Positions 9,420 to 19,028 of a DNA stretch of 64,000 bases are shown here, piece after piece. The stretch covers positions 86,265-150,264 of the forward strand of contig UBXV01000019.1 of assembly GCA_900469625.1 (NCBI GenBank), read 5' to 3'. Within the stretch, counting starts at the first letter, position 1, and every line of letters starts with the position of its first letter. A model generated the notes under the pieces. That model ran no database searches, was not told the origin of the DNA, and was given only the letters and a program-made list of their open reading frames with translations. The position numbers and the translations under genes are program-made. The DNA is from Hyphomicrobiales bacterium. Lineage in GTDB: Bacteria; Pseudomonadota; Alphaproteobacteria; Rhizobiales; Rhizobiaceae.

Positions 9420-10166
9420 TCAGGCCGAAAGCTTCGCCAGGACTTCGTCGGACACTTCGAAATTCGAGTAGACGTTCTGGACGTCGTCGTCGTCTTCGAG
9501 AATGTCGATGAGCTTCATCAGCGACTGCGCCTTTTCCTCGTCGACCGGAACGGTGTTCTGGGCCTTCCAGATCGCCTTGACGGTTTCGGCTTCGCCGAGC
9601 GTGTCTTCGAGCGCCTTGGAGACTTCGCCGATCGCTTCGAAACCGCAGATGATCGTGTGGCCCTCCTCATCGGTGGTCACGTCATCGGCACCGGCTTCGA
9701 TAGCCGCATCCATGACCTTGTCGGCGGAGCCGACCGAAAGCTTGTAGGTGATCTCGCCGACGCGGTCGAACGAGAAGGACACCGAGCCGGTTTCGCCGAG
9801 CGCGCCGCCGGCCTTGGTGAAGGTCGAGCGGACGTTGGAGGCCGTGCGGTTGCGGTTATCGGTCAGCGCCTCGACGATGACGGCGACGCCGCCCGGGCCG
9901 TAGCCCTCGTAGCGCACTTCTTCGTAGTTCTCGGAATCGCCGCCAGAGGCCTTCTTGATCGCGCGCTCGATGTTGTCCTTCGGCATCGACTGCGCCTTGG
10001 CATTCTGGATCGCCAGGCGCAGGCGCGCGTTCATCGATGGATCGGGCATGCCGGTCTTGGCAGCGACCGTGATTTCGCGCGCGAGCTTGGAAAACATTTT
10101 CGAGCGCACCGCATCCTGACGGCCCTTGCGGTGCATGATGTTCTTGAACTGTGAATGGCCAGCCAT
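9420..10166 (-). CDS. yebC: YebC/PmpR-family regulator (TACO1-like)
   Basis: A 248-residue YebC protein. It opens with [19 protein letters not shown] and has the family blocks [35 protein letters not shown] and [10 protein letters not shown]. The family has been described as a transcription regulator (PmpR) and as a translation factor for difficult peptide bonds. The start at 10166 fits the family; longer upstream reading is not homologous. In many alphaproteobacteria yebC lies near ruvCAB, as here. Confidence 0.95.
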   Translation of the reverse strand: MAGHSQFKNIMHRKGRQDAVRSKMFSKLAREITVAAKTGMPDPSMNARLRLAIQNAKAQSMPKDNIERAIKKASGGDSENYEEVRYEGYGPGGVAVIVEALTDNRNRTASNVRSTFTKAGGALGETGSVSFSFDRVGEITYKLSVGSADKVMDAAIEAGADDVTTDEEGHTIICGFEAIGEVSKALEDTLGEAETVKAIWKAQNTVPVDEEKAQSLMKLIDILEDDDDVQNVYSNFEVSDEVLAKLSA

Positions 10167-10252
10167 GGCACCCTCTGCATGCATGAATTTGAATGGAATG
10201 GGGCGCCTTATAGTTTTATTGCCGCTTTCCGTCCAGCAGGGGCCGGTTCTTT

Positions 10253-10762
10253 TCAGTTGGCGGAAATGCTGGCGCGGCTGAGAACGAAGGCATGACCGTC
10301 GTCGCGACGGCAGGAAAGACCCGTTCGCTCCGACGTGCAGGAGTATGGCCCACCCGACCATGTCGCCCCGTATTCGAGCACCGGCCCGGCAGAGCAGCAA
10401 CTGGGATCGCCGACCGCGCGATCGATCGTCGCAGCACCCGAGCGCCCGAGCGTCGCCCGGGCGTAGCGCGGCGCGATGATATCGCAGGCAAGTTCCGGAC
10501 CGCCATCGAGGGGCTGATAGGTCGCCGTGCCGCCCGCTGGCGTATAGACGCAGCCGATATTGCCCGATGGCATCACGAACTGCTCCTGCTCGGCCTCAGG
10601 TGTCGCCATCGTCTGCGGCGCGATCTGGGGCGTTTGCTGCGGCTGCAGCGTATCGGGAGGGGGCAGACGCGGCGGCGGCGCGCCGCCGGCAACGGCTGTG
10701 CCCGCATTGGCCAAGATCGAAAGAGACGCAAACGCGACGACGCCGAGCACTGACAACTTCAT
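10253..10762 (-). CDS. Secreted conserved hypothetical protein (DUF6636-like)
   Basis: A 169-residue protein with a clear signal peptide ([19 protein letters not shown], AxA-type cleavage near residue 25), a Pro/Gln-rich linker, and a cysteine-containing domain starting at [12 protein letters not shown]. The pattern MPSGNIGC and later [21 protein letters not shown] with evenly spaced cysteines suggests a small disulfide-bonded exported domain, similar to DUF6636. No enzyme motif. It is transcribed in the same direction as the MBL-fold gene 16 bases upstream, probably as an operon. Confidence 0.65.
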   Translation of the reverse strand: MKLSVLGVVAFASLSILANAGTAVAGGAPPPRLPPPDTLQPQQTPQIAPQTMATPEAEQEQFVMPSGNIGCVYTPAGGTATYQPLDGGPELACDIIAPRYARATLGRSGAATIDRAVGDPSCCSAGPVLEYGATWSGGPYSCTSERTGLSCRRDDGHAFVLSRASISAN

Positions 10763-10778
10763 GGGGCAATCCCGATGT

Positions 10779-11615
10779 TCAGACGCCCTGGAGAATATAA
10801 ATCAACGGTTTGCTTGGCAAGGAACGCAACGACACTTTGACGCTTGCCCCCGTCGCGAAGCTCTTGTCGAAATCGTCGCCGAACATGTCGAGGAAGGCGT
10901 TGATCGGCGGTCCGCGCCGGTGCATCGGCAGGATCAGCGCCGCACGCAGCCGGGTCACGACGCGGCTCATGCTTTCAGCGCCCATCGTCAGGCCACCGTC
11001 GACCGGCACCATCAGGACGTCGAGCCTGCCGATCTGCCGGTAATGGCTGTCGTCGAGTTCGTGGTGCAGATGGCCGAGATGGCCGATGCAGAGATCCGCC
11101 ACCTCGAAGATGAAGATGGAATTGCCGTCATGCTCCATCGTCGTGCCGCCGGAACGGATATCCGTGGTGACGTTGCGGATATAGGCGTCGACGACGACGA
11201 CGTCGTGGCGCGCCGGCTCGCCATCTTCGCCCCAGCCGTGCAGCACCTTAGCGATCGCCGGATCGGGCGTCAGCGTGTAGTGGCTGGAATGCGCCCTGTT
11301 CATCGTCGCCACCGTCGGCGGTGCTTCCGGTCGGAACCAGCCGTTGTAGTCGGTCGCGATCGAGACACCGCCAGGCGTCTCGATCAGGAAGGTCGAATGG
11401 CCGAGATAGCTGATCGTCACCTCGCCAGCCGCGTTTTGCGCGCCTGTCGCGGCAACCGGTGTGAAACTGGCAAAGGTTGCCCTAGGCAACGTCTCGGCGA
11501 TCGCCTGGCACTGGCTCACCTGCGCGGGTGCCGCCTGCGCATGCGCGACCGATGGCCAGACGAAGTGAAGAAGCCAGATGGCGGCAAAAGTGTAGGCAAG
11601 GTAGCGGAGCATCAT
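10779..11615 (-). CDS. Exported MBL-fold metal-dependent hydrolase
   Basis: A 278-residue protein with an N-terminal signal peptide (hydrophobic residues 5-22 ending at VAHAQA) and a metallo-beta-lactamase-like fold of the UlaG/YycJ kind: YLGHSTFLIETPGGVSIATDYNG, NRAHSSHYT (a variant of HxHxDH), DLCIGHLGHLHHEL and a late LPMHRRGP. The canonical HxHxDH is degenerate (AHSSHYT), so metal binding may differ from the classic family. Start 11615 or 11612 are both possible. Confidence 0.75.
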   Translation of the reverse strand: MMLRYLAYTFAAIWLLHFVWPSVAHAQAAPAQVSQCQAIAETLPRATFASFTPVAATGAQNAAGEVTISYLGHSTFLIETPGGVSIATDYNGWFRPEAPPTVATMNRAHSSHYTLTPDPAIAKVLHGWGEDGEPARHDVVVVDAYIRNVTTDIRSGGTTMEHDGNSIFIFEVADLCIGHLGHLHHELDDSHYRQIGRLDVLMVPVDGGLTMGAESMSRVVTRLRAALILPMHRRGPPINAFLDMFGDDFDKSFATGASVKVSLRSLPSKPLIYILQGV

Positions 11616-11854
11616 CCTTCACCTTTCACACCTCGCACGCATGATCTGTGCACAAGCACCTTGCCTTGGGTACAGGTCATGCGGCCGTTTGAGATCATCG
11701 GCAGCACCTCTCCCGTTCGGGAACGCCGCCGTCACGGGCGAGAGGAGGATTGTTCAAGAGCGCTGTCGCGTCCAGCGGCAATGGTGGGGCAGCGCTCACG
11801 TTTGCGTCATTGTGCCGGCTTTGCGAACAGGATCACGCAACCTGTTCACACAGA

Positions 11855-11882
11855 AGCGCCCCGGCGTTGCCGCCGGGGCGCT
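11855..11882 (-). terminator. Hairpin terminating the RND efflux operon
   Basis: A 12-bp perfect GC stem (AGCGCCCCGGCG / CGCCGGGGCGCT) with a four-base loop lies 27 bases beyond the permease stop. The U-run on the minus strand is short (TTCTG). Confidence 0.7.
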
Positions 11883-11908
11883 CGGTCATGCGCGGCGATG
11901 CCTGAGCA

Positions 11909-14900
11909 TCACTCGGCGGGCGTCGCCATCGGCTCACCTGTCGGCACCGGCTTGCGCCGGCGGAACGAGCGGAGCGCGACGTAGAACACCGGCGTCAGGA
12001 ACAGGCCGAGGAAGGTCACGCCCAGCATGCCGGAGAAAACCGCCGTTCCGAGCGACTGGCGCATTTCCGCACCCGGCCCGGTTGCGATCATCAGCGGCAC
12101 GACGCCGAGAATGAAGGCGAAGGCCGTCATCAGGATCGGCCGCAGACGCAATTGAGCCGCCTCGACCGCTGCCTCGATCGGCGTTTTTCCCTCGTCCTCG
12201 CCTTGGCGGGCGAACTCGACGATCAGGATCGCGTTCTTCGCCGCAAGCCCGATCAGCACGATCAGCCCGATCTGGGTCAAGACGTTGTTATCGAGCCCGC
12301 GGATGAACACGCCGATGAGGGCTGCGAGCACCCCGAGCGGCACGATCAGGATGATCGCGAGCGGCAGCACCCAGCTCTCATACTGCGCCGCCAGCGCCAG
12401 GAAGACGAAGACCACCGACAGGCCGAAGATCAGCACGGCGGTGTTGCCGGTCTGGCGCTCCTGGAAGGCGAGCTCCGTCCATTCGAAGGATGTGCCCTGC
12501 GGCAGGATCTGGCCGGCCAGCGCCTCCATCTTGTCGAGGCCGGTGCCGGTCGACACACCCGGCGCCGGGTTGCCCTGGAGCGGCACCGAGACATACATGT
12601 TGTAGCGCTGCACGAGAGCGGGACCCGCCGTGTCGCGGATCTCCACCAGCGTGCCCATCGGCACCAGGGCGCCGGTCGCCGAGCGAACCTTCAGCGCCAG
12701 GATGTCGTCGCGCTCCAGACGGTATTGCTGGTCTGCCTGCGCCCGCACCTGGTAGACGCGGCCGAAGGCGTTGAAGTCGTTGACATAGGACGTGCCGAGG
12801 TTGATCGACAGCGCCTCGAAGATGTTCGGGATCGGCACGTTCAAGGTGCGCGCCTTGTCGCGGTCGATCGCCAGGAAGTATTGCGGGCTGGAGGCCGAGA
12901 ACGTGGTGAAGACGCCCGTCAGTCCTTCAGTCTGGTTGGCAGCCCCCATCATCTGGTAGGCAAGCCCGAGCACACGGCGCATGTCGGCACTCTGCCGGTC
13001 GACGAGCTGCATCTTGAAGCCGCCGGAATTGCCGATGCCGGGAACGGCCGGTGGCGGCACGGCGATGATGAACGCCTCCTGGATGCTCTGCATCGTGCCA
13101 TAGAGCTGGCCGATGATCTGGTTGGCGCTCTGGCCGTGTTCCAGCCGTTCGTCGAAACTCTTGAACGATGCGAAGATCACGCCAGAGTTCGAGGCATTGG
13201 TGAAGGTGGCACCGTTGAAGCCGGCAAAGGCGACGGCGCTTTTCACGCCCGGCACCTGCTGGATCATCGTCGAGGCGCGCTTGACGACAGCGTCCGTGCG
13301 ATCGAGCGAGGCCCCGTCCGGCAACTGGATGACGACGATGGCGTAGCCCTGGTCCATCGTCGGCACGAAGCCGCGCGGCACGATCTGTGCCATGTACCAG
13401 GTGGCTCCGAGCAGTCCGACGAAGACGAACAGTGCCGCTGCGAGCGCCAGCCGGGTCGAGACCAGCTTGCGCACGATCCAGCCGTAACCCTCGGCCATCC
13501 GGTCGAAGCCGGTGTTGAACCCGTTGGCAAGCGAGCGGCCGAAGCGCGTGATCGGATTGCCGTGTTCGGCATGGTGCTCGTCATGCGGCTTCAGGAGAAT
13601 GGCCGCAAGGGCCGGCGACAGGGTCAGCGAGTTCAGTGCCGAGATCGCGGTCGCAACCGAGATCGTGACGGCGAACTGCAGATAGAACTGCCCGGCGATG
13701 CCCGGAATGAAGGCCGTCGGCACGAACACCGCGATCAGCACCAGCGAGATCGCCAGCACCGCCGTGCCCACCTCGTCCATCGTCACATGCGCGGCCTCGC
13801 GCGGGCTCATGCCGCGCGCCAGGTTTCGCTCGACGTTCTCGACCACGACGATCGCGTCGTCGACGACGATACCGATCGCCAGCACCAGCCCGAACAGGGT
13901 CAGCATATTGAGCGAGAAGCCGAAGGCATAGAGCAGCGCGAAGGTGCCGACCAGCGACACGGGGATCGCGACGATCGGGATGATCGCCGTGCGCCAGGAT
14001 TGCAGGAAGACGAGAACCACGAGCGCCACCAGAATGGCCGCCTCACCGATCGTCTTGTAGACCTCGTTGATCGATTCCGAAATGAACTCGGTCGGATTGT
14101 AGACGATCCGGTACTCGAGGCCGTCCGGAAAATCCTTCGAGACGTCCGTCATCACCTTCTGGATCGCGTCGGCCGCATCGAGCGCGTTGGTGCCGGGCCG
14201 CGAGAAGATGCCGAGCGCCACCGCCGGGCTGCCGTCGAGATAGCTGTTGTTGACGTATTCGCGGGCACCGAGCTCGATGCGCGCCACATCCTGCAGCTGA
14301 ACCAGGCGCCCGCTCTCCGTCGCCTTGACGATGACGTAGCGGAACTGCCGGGCATCGCTGAACCGGCCGTCGGTGGTGACCGTATACTGGAACGCGCTGT
14401 CGCCGGGCGTCGGCGGCGCGCCGATCGAACCGCCGGAGACCTGCACGTTCTGCTCGCGCAGCGCCTGCACCACGTCGCCGGCCGTCATCGAATAGGCAGA
14501 GAGCTTTTCCGGATCGAGCCAGACGCGCAGCGCATATTCGCGCTCGCCGAACAGGATGACGTCGCCGACGCCGTCAAGCCGGACCAGCAGGTCGCGGATG
14601 CGGGTACGGGCATAGTTCGACACGTAGAGCTGGTCGTAGCGCTCGTTCGGCGACAAGAGATGCACGACCATCATCAGGTCGGGCGAGCTTTTCGCCGTGG
14701 TGATGCCGATGCGCCGCACGTCTTCCGGCAGGCGCGGTTCGGCGATGGAGACACGGTTCTGCACCAGAACCTGGGCCTGGTCGAGGTCCGTTCCGAGCTT
14801 GAAGGTGATGGTGAGCGCCATCGAGCCGTCGGCGGTCGAATAGGAGGACATGTAGAGCATGTTCTCGACGCCGTTGATTTCCTGCTCGAGCGGCGTCGCC

Positions 14901-15088
14901 ACCGTGTTGGCGATGGTTTCAGCGTCAGCGCCCGGATAGGCGGTGCGCACGACGATCGTCGGCGGCGCGATTTCCGGATACTGCGCCACTGGCAGCTGGA
15001 AATAGGCGATGCTGCCGACGATCAGCAGGACGATCGAAAGCACCGATGCGAAGATCGGCCGGTCTACGAAAAAATGGGCAAATTTCAT
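11909..15088 (-). CDS. RND multidrug efflux permease (MexF-like, HAE1 family)
   Basis: A 1059-residue inner-membrane proton/drug antiporter, trimeric partner of a periplasmic adaptor and an outer-membrane channel. The start MKFAHFFVDRPIFASVLSIV is typical. Proton-relay residues are present: the Asp pair in GIVVDDAIVVVENVERNL (TM4) and the Lys in GLAAKNAILIVEFARQ (TM10). Length and N-terminal wording are closest to MexF/BepG rather than AcrB. The start codon overlaps the adaptor stop (ATGA). No outer-membrane factor gene is next to it, so it must use a channel encoded elsewhere. Confidence 0.93.
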   Translation of the reverse strand: MKFAHFFVDRPIFASVLSIVLLIVGSIAYFQLPVAQYPEIAPPTIVVRTAYPGADAETIANTVATPLEQEINGVENMLYMSSYSTADGSMALTITFKLGTDLDQAQVLVQNRVSIAEPRLPEDVRRIGITTAKSSPDLMMVVHLLSPNERYDQLYVSNYARTRIRDLLVRLDGVGDVILFGEREYALRVWLDPEKLSAYSMTAGDVVQALREQNVQVSGGSIGAPPTPGDSAFQYTVTTDGRFSDARQFRYVIVKATESGRLVQLQDVARIELGAREYVNNSYLDGSPAVALGIFSRPGTNALDAADAIQKVMTDVSKDFPDGLEYRIVYNPTEFISESINEVYKTIGEAAILVALVVLVFLQSWRTAIIPIVAIPVSLVGTFALLYAFGFSLNMLTLFGLVLAIGIVVDDAIVVVENVERNLARGMSPREAAHVTMDEVGTAVLAISLVLIAVFVPTAFIPGIAGQFYLQFAVTISVATAISALNSLTLSPALAAILLKPHDEHHAEHGNPITRFGRSLANGFNTGFDRMAEGYGWIVRKLVSTRLALAAALFVFVGLLGATWYMAQIVPRGFVPTMDQGYAIVVIQLPDGASLDRTDAVVKRASTMIQQVPGVKSAVAFAGFNGATFTNASNSGVIFASFKSFDERLEHGQSANQIIGQLYGTMQSIQEAFIIAVPPPAVPGIGNSGGFKMQLVDRQSADMRRVLGLAYQMMGAANQTEGLTGVFTTFSASSPQYFLAIDRDKARTLNVPIPNIFEALSINLGTSYVNDFNAFGRVYQVRAQADQQYRLERDDILALKVRSATGALVPMGTLVEIRDTAGPALVQRYNMYVSVPLQGNPAPGVSTGTGLDKMEALAGQILPQGTSFEWTELAFQERQTGNTAVLIFGLSVVFVFLALAAQYESWVLPLAIILIVPLGVLAALIGVFIRGLDNNVLTQIGLIVLIGLAAKNAILIVEFARQGEDEGKTPIEAAVEAAQLRLRPILMTAFAFILGVVPLMIATGPGAEMRQSLGTAVFSGMLGVTFLGLFLTPVFYVALRSFRRRKPVPTGEPMATPAE

Positions 15089-16239
15089 TGGGCCGTCCCC
15101 GCATCCTGTGCTTCGGGCGGCAGCACGACGATTTCTGGCTTGACCTTGGTGCCGGGCCGCGCCCGCATCAGGCCGTTGACCACGATGGTTTCGTCGCCGG
15201 TCATGCCGGAGCGGATGACGCGATAACCATGCAGCTTCGGCCCGAGCCGCACCGGCTTGGTCGAGACCGTACCATCTTCGCCCACCGCGTAGACGATGCG
15301 CTCGTTCTGGTCCGCGCCGATCGCCTCATCGGGAATGAGCACGGCCTTGTAGGTGTTCGAGCCCTCCAGTTCGGCGCGACCGAACAGACCCGGCTGCAGC
15401 ACGAACTTGGGATTGTCGAAGCGGGCGCGTACCCGCATGGTCCCGCTCGCCTGGTCGAGCCGGTTTTCCGCGAAATCGAGCTTTCCCTTGAACGGCGCCT
15501 CGTTGGCATCGGCGATCGTGACCATGACCTCGAGCGAACCGCCGCCCTCCTGGAGCGCGCTGCCGCGCTCGCGGGCAACCCGCGCATAGGAGAGAAGCCG
15601 TCGCTCGTCGACGTCGAAATAGAAGTCGATCGGATCGAGCGACACGATCGTCGTCAGAACGGTCTGATCGGCCTGAACGAGGTTGCCGGTCGAAATCAGC
15701 CGGCGGTCGACGCGGCCGGTGAGCGGCGCCGTAATCGTCGTGTAATCGAGATCGAGCCTGGCGCGTTCGACGGCGGCTTCCGCCCCGCGCACGCTCGCCT
15801 GCGCCGAAAGCAGTTCACGGCGGTGATCGTCCAGTGTGGATACGGAAAGCGTGCCGGTGCCGGTGAGCGATTCCGTGCGCTTGAACTGGGTCTCGGCAAA
15901 GGCAAGCGACGAGCGCGCGGATTCGAGCGTCGCCTCGGCCTGCGACAGCGCCGTGCGATAAGGCCGCTGATCGATGACGAAGAGCTTGTCGCCCTTCTTC
16001 ACCAGGGCGCCGTCGGTGAAGTTGACCTCGTCGAGATAGCCGCCGACCCGGGCACGCACGGAAACCTCGTCGACCGCCTCGAAGCGTCCGATGAACTCGT
16101 CGCTGTCGATCACGTCGCGAACGACAGGCTTGGCGGCAGTGACGGTGGGAAGCTGCGCATCCTGCGCCGCCGCGTCTGTCACCGAGAAAAGGGAAATCGA
16201 AACGCCGAAGATCATCGGCAAATGCCATCTTGAAAACAT
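15085..16239 (-). CDS. RND efflux periplasmic adaptor (membrane fusion protein)
   Basis: A 384-residue HlyD/MexE-type adaptor. From the ATG at 16239 it has a hydrophobic signal (WHLPMIFGVSISLFSVTDAAAQ), the split lipoyl/barrel-sandwich domain (VRARVGGYLDEVNFTDGALVKKGDKLFVID), an alpha-helical hairpin (residues ~95-165), and the second lipoyl half (LDYTTITAPLTGRVDRRLISTGNLVQ). No lipobox cysteine is visible, so it is probably anchored by an uncleaved signal or is soluble. First gene of the two-gene pump operon. No regulator gene is adjacent, unlike many such pumps. Confidence 0.92.
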   Translation of the reverse strand: MFSRWHLPMIFGVSISLFSVTDAAAQDAQLPTVTAAKPVVRDVIDSDEFIGRFEAVDEVSVRARVGGYLDEVNFTDGALVKKGDKLFVIDQRPYRTALSQAEATLESARSSLAFAETQFKRTESLTGTGTLSVSTLDDHRRELLSAQASVRGAEAAVERARLDLDYTTITAPLTGRVDRRLISTGNLVQADQTVLTTIVSLDPIDFYFDVDERRLLSYARVARERGSALQEGGGSLEVMVTIADANEAPFKGKLDFAENRLDQASGTMRVRARFDNPKFVLQPGLFGRAELEGSNTYKAVLIPDEAIGADQNERIVYAVGEDGTVSTKPVRLGPKLHGYRVIRSGMTGDETIVVNGLMRARPGTKVKPEIVVLPPEAQDAGTAQ

Positions 16240-16640
16240 GCATGCTCTCCGAATGCACCGACAGCGCCGCGCTTCAAATCGGGCGCGGATGGACGCTGTC
16301 ACGCTTGAAACTTGCTGCACAACTGACGCGAATCGACGCGGATCCGGGCAAATCGCAGTAAAATAGAGAACGCCCGGCATGGGACATTGGTCGTCCGAAT
16401 ACCTGCGGCGACATTTCAAACCCGCAATCCTGTGCTGCGGATGGTACTTCAATATGGAAGACTTGCGGACGTCGGCCGCGACCGAAACGGCGCTGACGTG
16501 GCGTTAACCTGCCATCATTTCGCCGGGTTGTCACCTTGAAAAAAATCAATTCCGCGAAGGTGATACGCGTGCAATCCCGCGCCTTTCTCAGGCGCGGGCT
16601 CGAGGGATTATTGGCTGGAAACAGGCAATCTCGTTGCGTC
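16240..16640. other. Intergenic region upstream of efflux operon
   Basis: 401 bases between the efflux adaptor and ymdB with no convincing gene. It must hold the efflux promoter. Near its right end (16576-16598) is an 8-bp stem CCCGCGCC/GGCGCGGG with a TTTCTCA loop, placed where ymdB transcription would end. No operator for a local regulator was recognised. Confidence 0.5.
16576..16598 (-). terminator. Hairpin downstream of ymdB
   Basis: An 8-bp GC stem (CCCGCGCC/GGCGCGGG) 43 bases after the ymdB stop; no U-run follows, so it may be a weak or factor-assisted terminator. Confidence 0.5.
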
Positions 16641-17465
16641 TCAGGCCCAGAAATCCGGGATCGTTTCCGTCAGGCGGGGACCGAGGCGCAGTGGTGCGAT
16701 CTTCTCGGCAAGACCGGTGCGGTCGGAAATCTCGACGCCGAGGCCGCAGATGGTTGCCGGACCGGACGCCGCCTCGAAGCGGCCCTTCGGCATCTTCGAA
16801 ATGAAGCGGTTGAGCGGTTCTTCCTTGTCCATTCCGAGCGAGGAATCATAGTCGCCGCACATTCCGGCATCACTCATATAGGCGGTGCCGCCATTGAGGA
16901 TCTGGTGGTCGGCGGTCGGCACATGGGTGTGCGTGCCGACGACGAGACTTGCGCGCCCGTCGACGAAATGACCGAAGCATTGTTTCTCGCTGGTCGCTTC
17001 CGCGTGGAAATCGAAGACGATGGCGTCGGCCTGTTCGCCGAGCGGGCAGGCCGCAAGGATCGCCTCGGCCGACTTGAAGGGATCGTCGAGTTCGGGATGC
17101 ATGAAGACCCGGCCCATGACATTGGCAACGAGCACGCGCGCGCCGTTGCGGGCAAAGAACAGGTTCGAGCCGCGACCGGGCGTGCCGGCCGGATAGTTGG
17201 CCGGCCGCAGGAACTGGTCGTGCCGCTCGCAGAAGACGACGGCTTCTTTCTGGTCCCAGACATGGTTGCCGGTGGTGACGACATCCGCGCCGGCATTGAT
17301 CGTCTCCAGGAAGATATCTTCGGTGATCCCGAAGCCGCCGGCGGCGTTCTCGCCGTTGACGATGACGAAATCGAGCTTCAGATCACTGACCAATCCCGGA
17401 AGGCGCTCCCAGACCGCCGTGCGACCCGTCTTGCCGACCATATCCCCCAGAAACAAAAGCCTCAT
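16641..17465 (-). CDS. YmdB-family metallophosphoesterase (2',3'-cyclic phosphodiesterase type)
   Basis: A 274-residue TIGR00282/YmdB protein. It begins MRLLFLGDMVGKTGR (first metal ligand), then VNGENAAGGFGIT, TGNHVWDQKE, the ANVMGRVFMHP block, FDFHAEATSEK and VVGTHTHVPTAD with the late His ligands. In Bacillus YmdB hydrolyses 2',3'-cyclic nucleotides and affects biofilm and motility choices; the role here is inferred. It follows the 5-formyl-THF cyclo-ligase gene, a common neighbour in rhizobia. Confidence 0.9.
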   Translation of the reverse strand: MRLLFLGDMVGKTGRTAVWERLPGLVSDLKLDFVIVNGENAAGGFGITEDIFLETINAGADVVTTGNHVWDQKEAVVFCERHDQFLRPANYPAGTPGRGSNLFFARNGARVLVANVMGRVFMHPELDDPFKSAEAILAACPLGEQADAIVFDFHAEATSEKQCFGHFVDGRASLVVGTHTHVPTADHQILNGGTAYMSDAGMCGDYDSSLGMDKEEPLNRFISKMPKGRFEAASGPATICGLGVEISDRTGLAEKIAPLRLGPRLTETIPDFWA

Positions 17466-17482
17466 GCCCGTTCAATCCCACC

Positions 17483-17550
17483 AGAGCAATTCGACCAAAA
17501 CCACGTCGCGGCCTTGCGTTCGAAACTGCGTAAAACAAAGACATAGAGCA
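17483..17550. repeat. Degenerate Rhizobiaceae intergenic repeat
   Basis: The phrases AGAGCAATTC, GAAACTGCGTAAAACAAAG and CATAGAGCA in the gap between ymdB and the cyclo-ligase gene match wording I recognise from dispersed rhizobial intergenic repeats. It is non-coding. Confidence 0.45.
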
Positions 17551-17582
17551 TGGCCGGCAATCACCGGACTGCCCGAAACGCT

Positions 17583-18155
17583 CTAGAAATACCGAAACCC
17601 GCTTTCCGTCAGGACGGCGTCCAGCGCGACGTCGTGCGGTTCAGCCGGCACTGATGCCACTTCCTGGCAGTCGAATGCAATCCCGATCAGCTTCGGCAGG
17701 TGGCCTTTGTCGCGCAGTCTATCGATTGCGCGGTCGTAATAACCGGCGCCGTAACCGATCCGATGGCCGGTCGCATCGAAGGCAGACAACGGCACCAGCA
17801 TGATATCAGGGTCGAGTTCCGGCGCGTCCGGTCCAGGTCCCGTCGTTCCGAAACCGGTCTGGATGACGGGAGCGCCGTTCAGCAATTCGCGAAACACGAT
17901 CGTCTGCTTGTCCATGATGACGGGCAGGCAGAGGCGCGCACCGCGATCGCGAAGTCGCGCCATCAGCGGACGGATGTCGACCTCCGAGCGGATCGGCCAG
18001 AAGCCGGAAACGATGTGGCCCGGATCGAGCGCAATGACGTCGCCAGCGTGGTCGGCCATGGTCAGGCTCGCCTCGATGCGGCTCTCCGGCGCCATCGCGT
18101 CGCGCAGCGCCAGCCTCTCCTTGCGCAGGGCGGCTTTCAGATCCTTTGGCGACAT
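17583..18155 (-). CDS. 5-formyltetrahydrofolate cyclo-ligase
   Basis: A 190-residue ATP-dependent enzyme (MTHFS/YgfA) that turns 5-formyl-THF into 5,10-methenyl-THF. Visible family blocks: FWPIRSEVDIRPLM, RLCLPVI, ELDPDIMLVPLSAFDATGHRIGYGAGYYDRAI and the late IGIAFDCQEV. The start at 18155 is chosen because GGAGGGG sits at the right distance; a second ATG three bases upstream would be too close to it. In many bacteria this gene follows zapA and the 6S RNA gene; here both lie 1.8 kb upstream. Confidence 0.93.
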   Translation of the reverse strand: MSPKDLKAALRKERLALRDAMAPESRIEASLTMADHAGDVIALDPGHIVSGFWPIRSEVDIRPLMARLRDRGARLCLPVIMDKQTIVFRELLNGAPVIQTGFGTTGPGPDAPELDPDIMLVPLSAFDATGHRIGYGAGYYDRAIDRLRDKGHLPKLIGIAFDCQEVASVPAEPHDVALDAVLTESGFRYF

Positions 18156-18470
18156 CATTCCCCTCCGACAGAGTGCAGGCAGACTTTCGACCGGCGCCAC
18201 ATTCTTTTCCCGAAATGAAACAGAACACTGTTTTCCGATCGATTTCCGGCCCAGCGCCCGTGGCATGGCACGTCGCAGCCCCTAGCTCGAACCACGTCAC
18301 GGCCGGTTTTGCAACAGTTTGCGACAGTCGCTCGCCATGTTCCCGCAACGGCACAGAGTTAGCGTTCCGTTCATCATGGCCAACGGTTCTGCTTTCGCAT
18401 CCGAGGGGACGCGTGCAAATACAGACATGATTTCAAATAATTAGCAGGAACTAATGCCCGCGTTCGATGC
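18156..18470. other. Intergenic region between divergent genes
   Basis: 315 bases between the cyclo-ligase gene (minus) and the LuxR-type mini-gene (plus). It should contain both promoters. No hairpin terminator, operator or RNA fold was recognised. Confidence 0.5.
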
Positions 18471-18722
18471 ATGAACGCGCTCCTGCAGGCAGCAGTGGAA
18501 AAGCCGAAGTCCATGAAGGACCAGATGAACGAACTCGAACCGTTGGAATTGCGTTGCCTGACGCTGGCCGCCCGTGGCCGCACCCGTCAGGACATGATGC
18601 GCGAGACCGATATACCGCTCGATCGTATCGACCGAGCGCTTCAGGATGCCATGCGCAAGCTTCAGGCCGGCAACCTTGCAGAGGCGATCTTTCGTGCCGC
18701 CCGGCTCGACATCATTTCATAG
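18471..18722 (+). CDS. Small LuxR/GerE-type DNA-binding protein
   Basis: An 83-residue protein that is little more than a helix-turn-helix domain: LEPLELRCLTLAARGRTRQDM then ETDIPLDRIDRALQDAMRKLQAGNLAEAIFRAARLDII follows the GerE pattern (LT..E..VL.L...G.s..eI....IS..TV..hl....RKL...n..eAi..A...). It has no receiver or sensor domain. It stands alone, divergent from the cyclo-ligase gene. Role unknown; probably a stand-alone regulator. Confidence 0.7.
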   Translation: MNALLQAAVEKPKSMKDQMNELEPLELRCLTLAARGRTRQDMMRETDIPLDRIDRALQDAMRKLQAGNLAEAIFRAARLDIIS

Positions 18723-18947
18723 CAGCCAGTGCGAGCGAAAGACCGCATCCCGGCTCACCCGCTCCTCCCAGCGATCCTTGAACGACAGTTGAGCGCATCC
18801 GGCATCTCGCAGCAGGTGCGGCTTATCGTTCGGTATCGCTGGCGCCGGCATGGACGCTGCTGCCAACAGCGAGTGGCTGTGCGACTGCAGTCGGGCGCGC
18901 AGTGTGGACTGGAGGTCGGAGAAGAAGGCAAGAGCAAGAACGCTCAT
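18717..18947 (-). CDS. Small hypothetical protein next to lysR
   Basis: A 76-residue frame from the ATG at 18947, starting MSVLALAFFSDLQSTLRARL and ending FKDRWEERVSRDAVFRSHWLL. It is divergent from the LysR gene, and its tail overlaps the end of the LuxR-type gene by six bases. The amphipathic start and Arg-rich end look protein-like, but no ribosome site is obvious. It could be a real target of the LysR regulator or a chance frame. Confidence 0.35.
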   Translation of the reverse strand: MSVLALAFFSDLQSTLRARLQSHSHSLLAAASMPAPAIPNDKPHLLRDAGCAQLSFKDRWEERVSRDAVFRSHWLL

Positions 18948-19028
18948 CGGGACAACCCTGGTGTCGATTGGTTGCGCCGATTGTCCTCGCCTCGTTGACA
19001 TCTGACAAACGAATTGCAAGCATGACTG

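Noticed and set aside
12152..15226. A 1024-codon plus-strand open frame opposite the RND permease
   Set aside because: Antisense shadow of a clear efflux permease; low-complexity Asp/Arg/His-rich translation.
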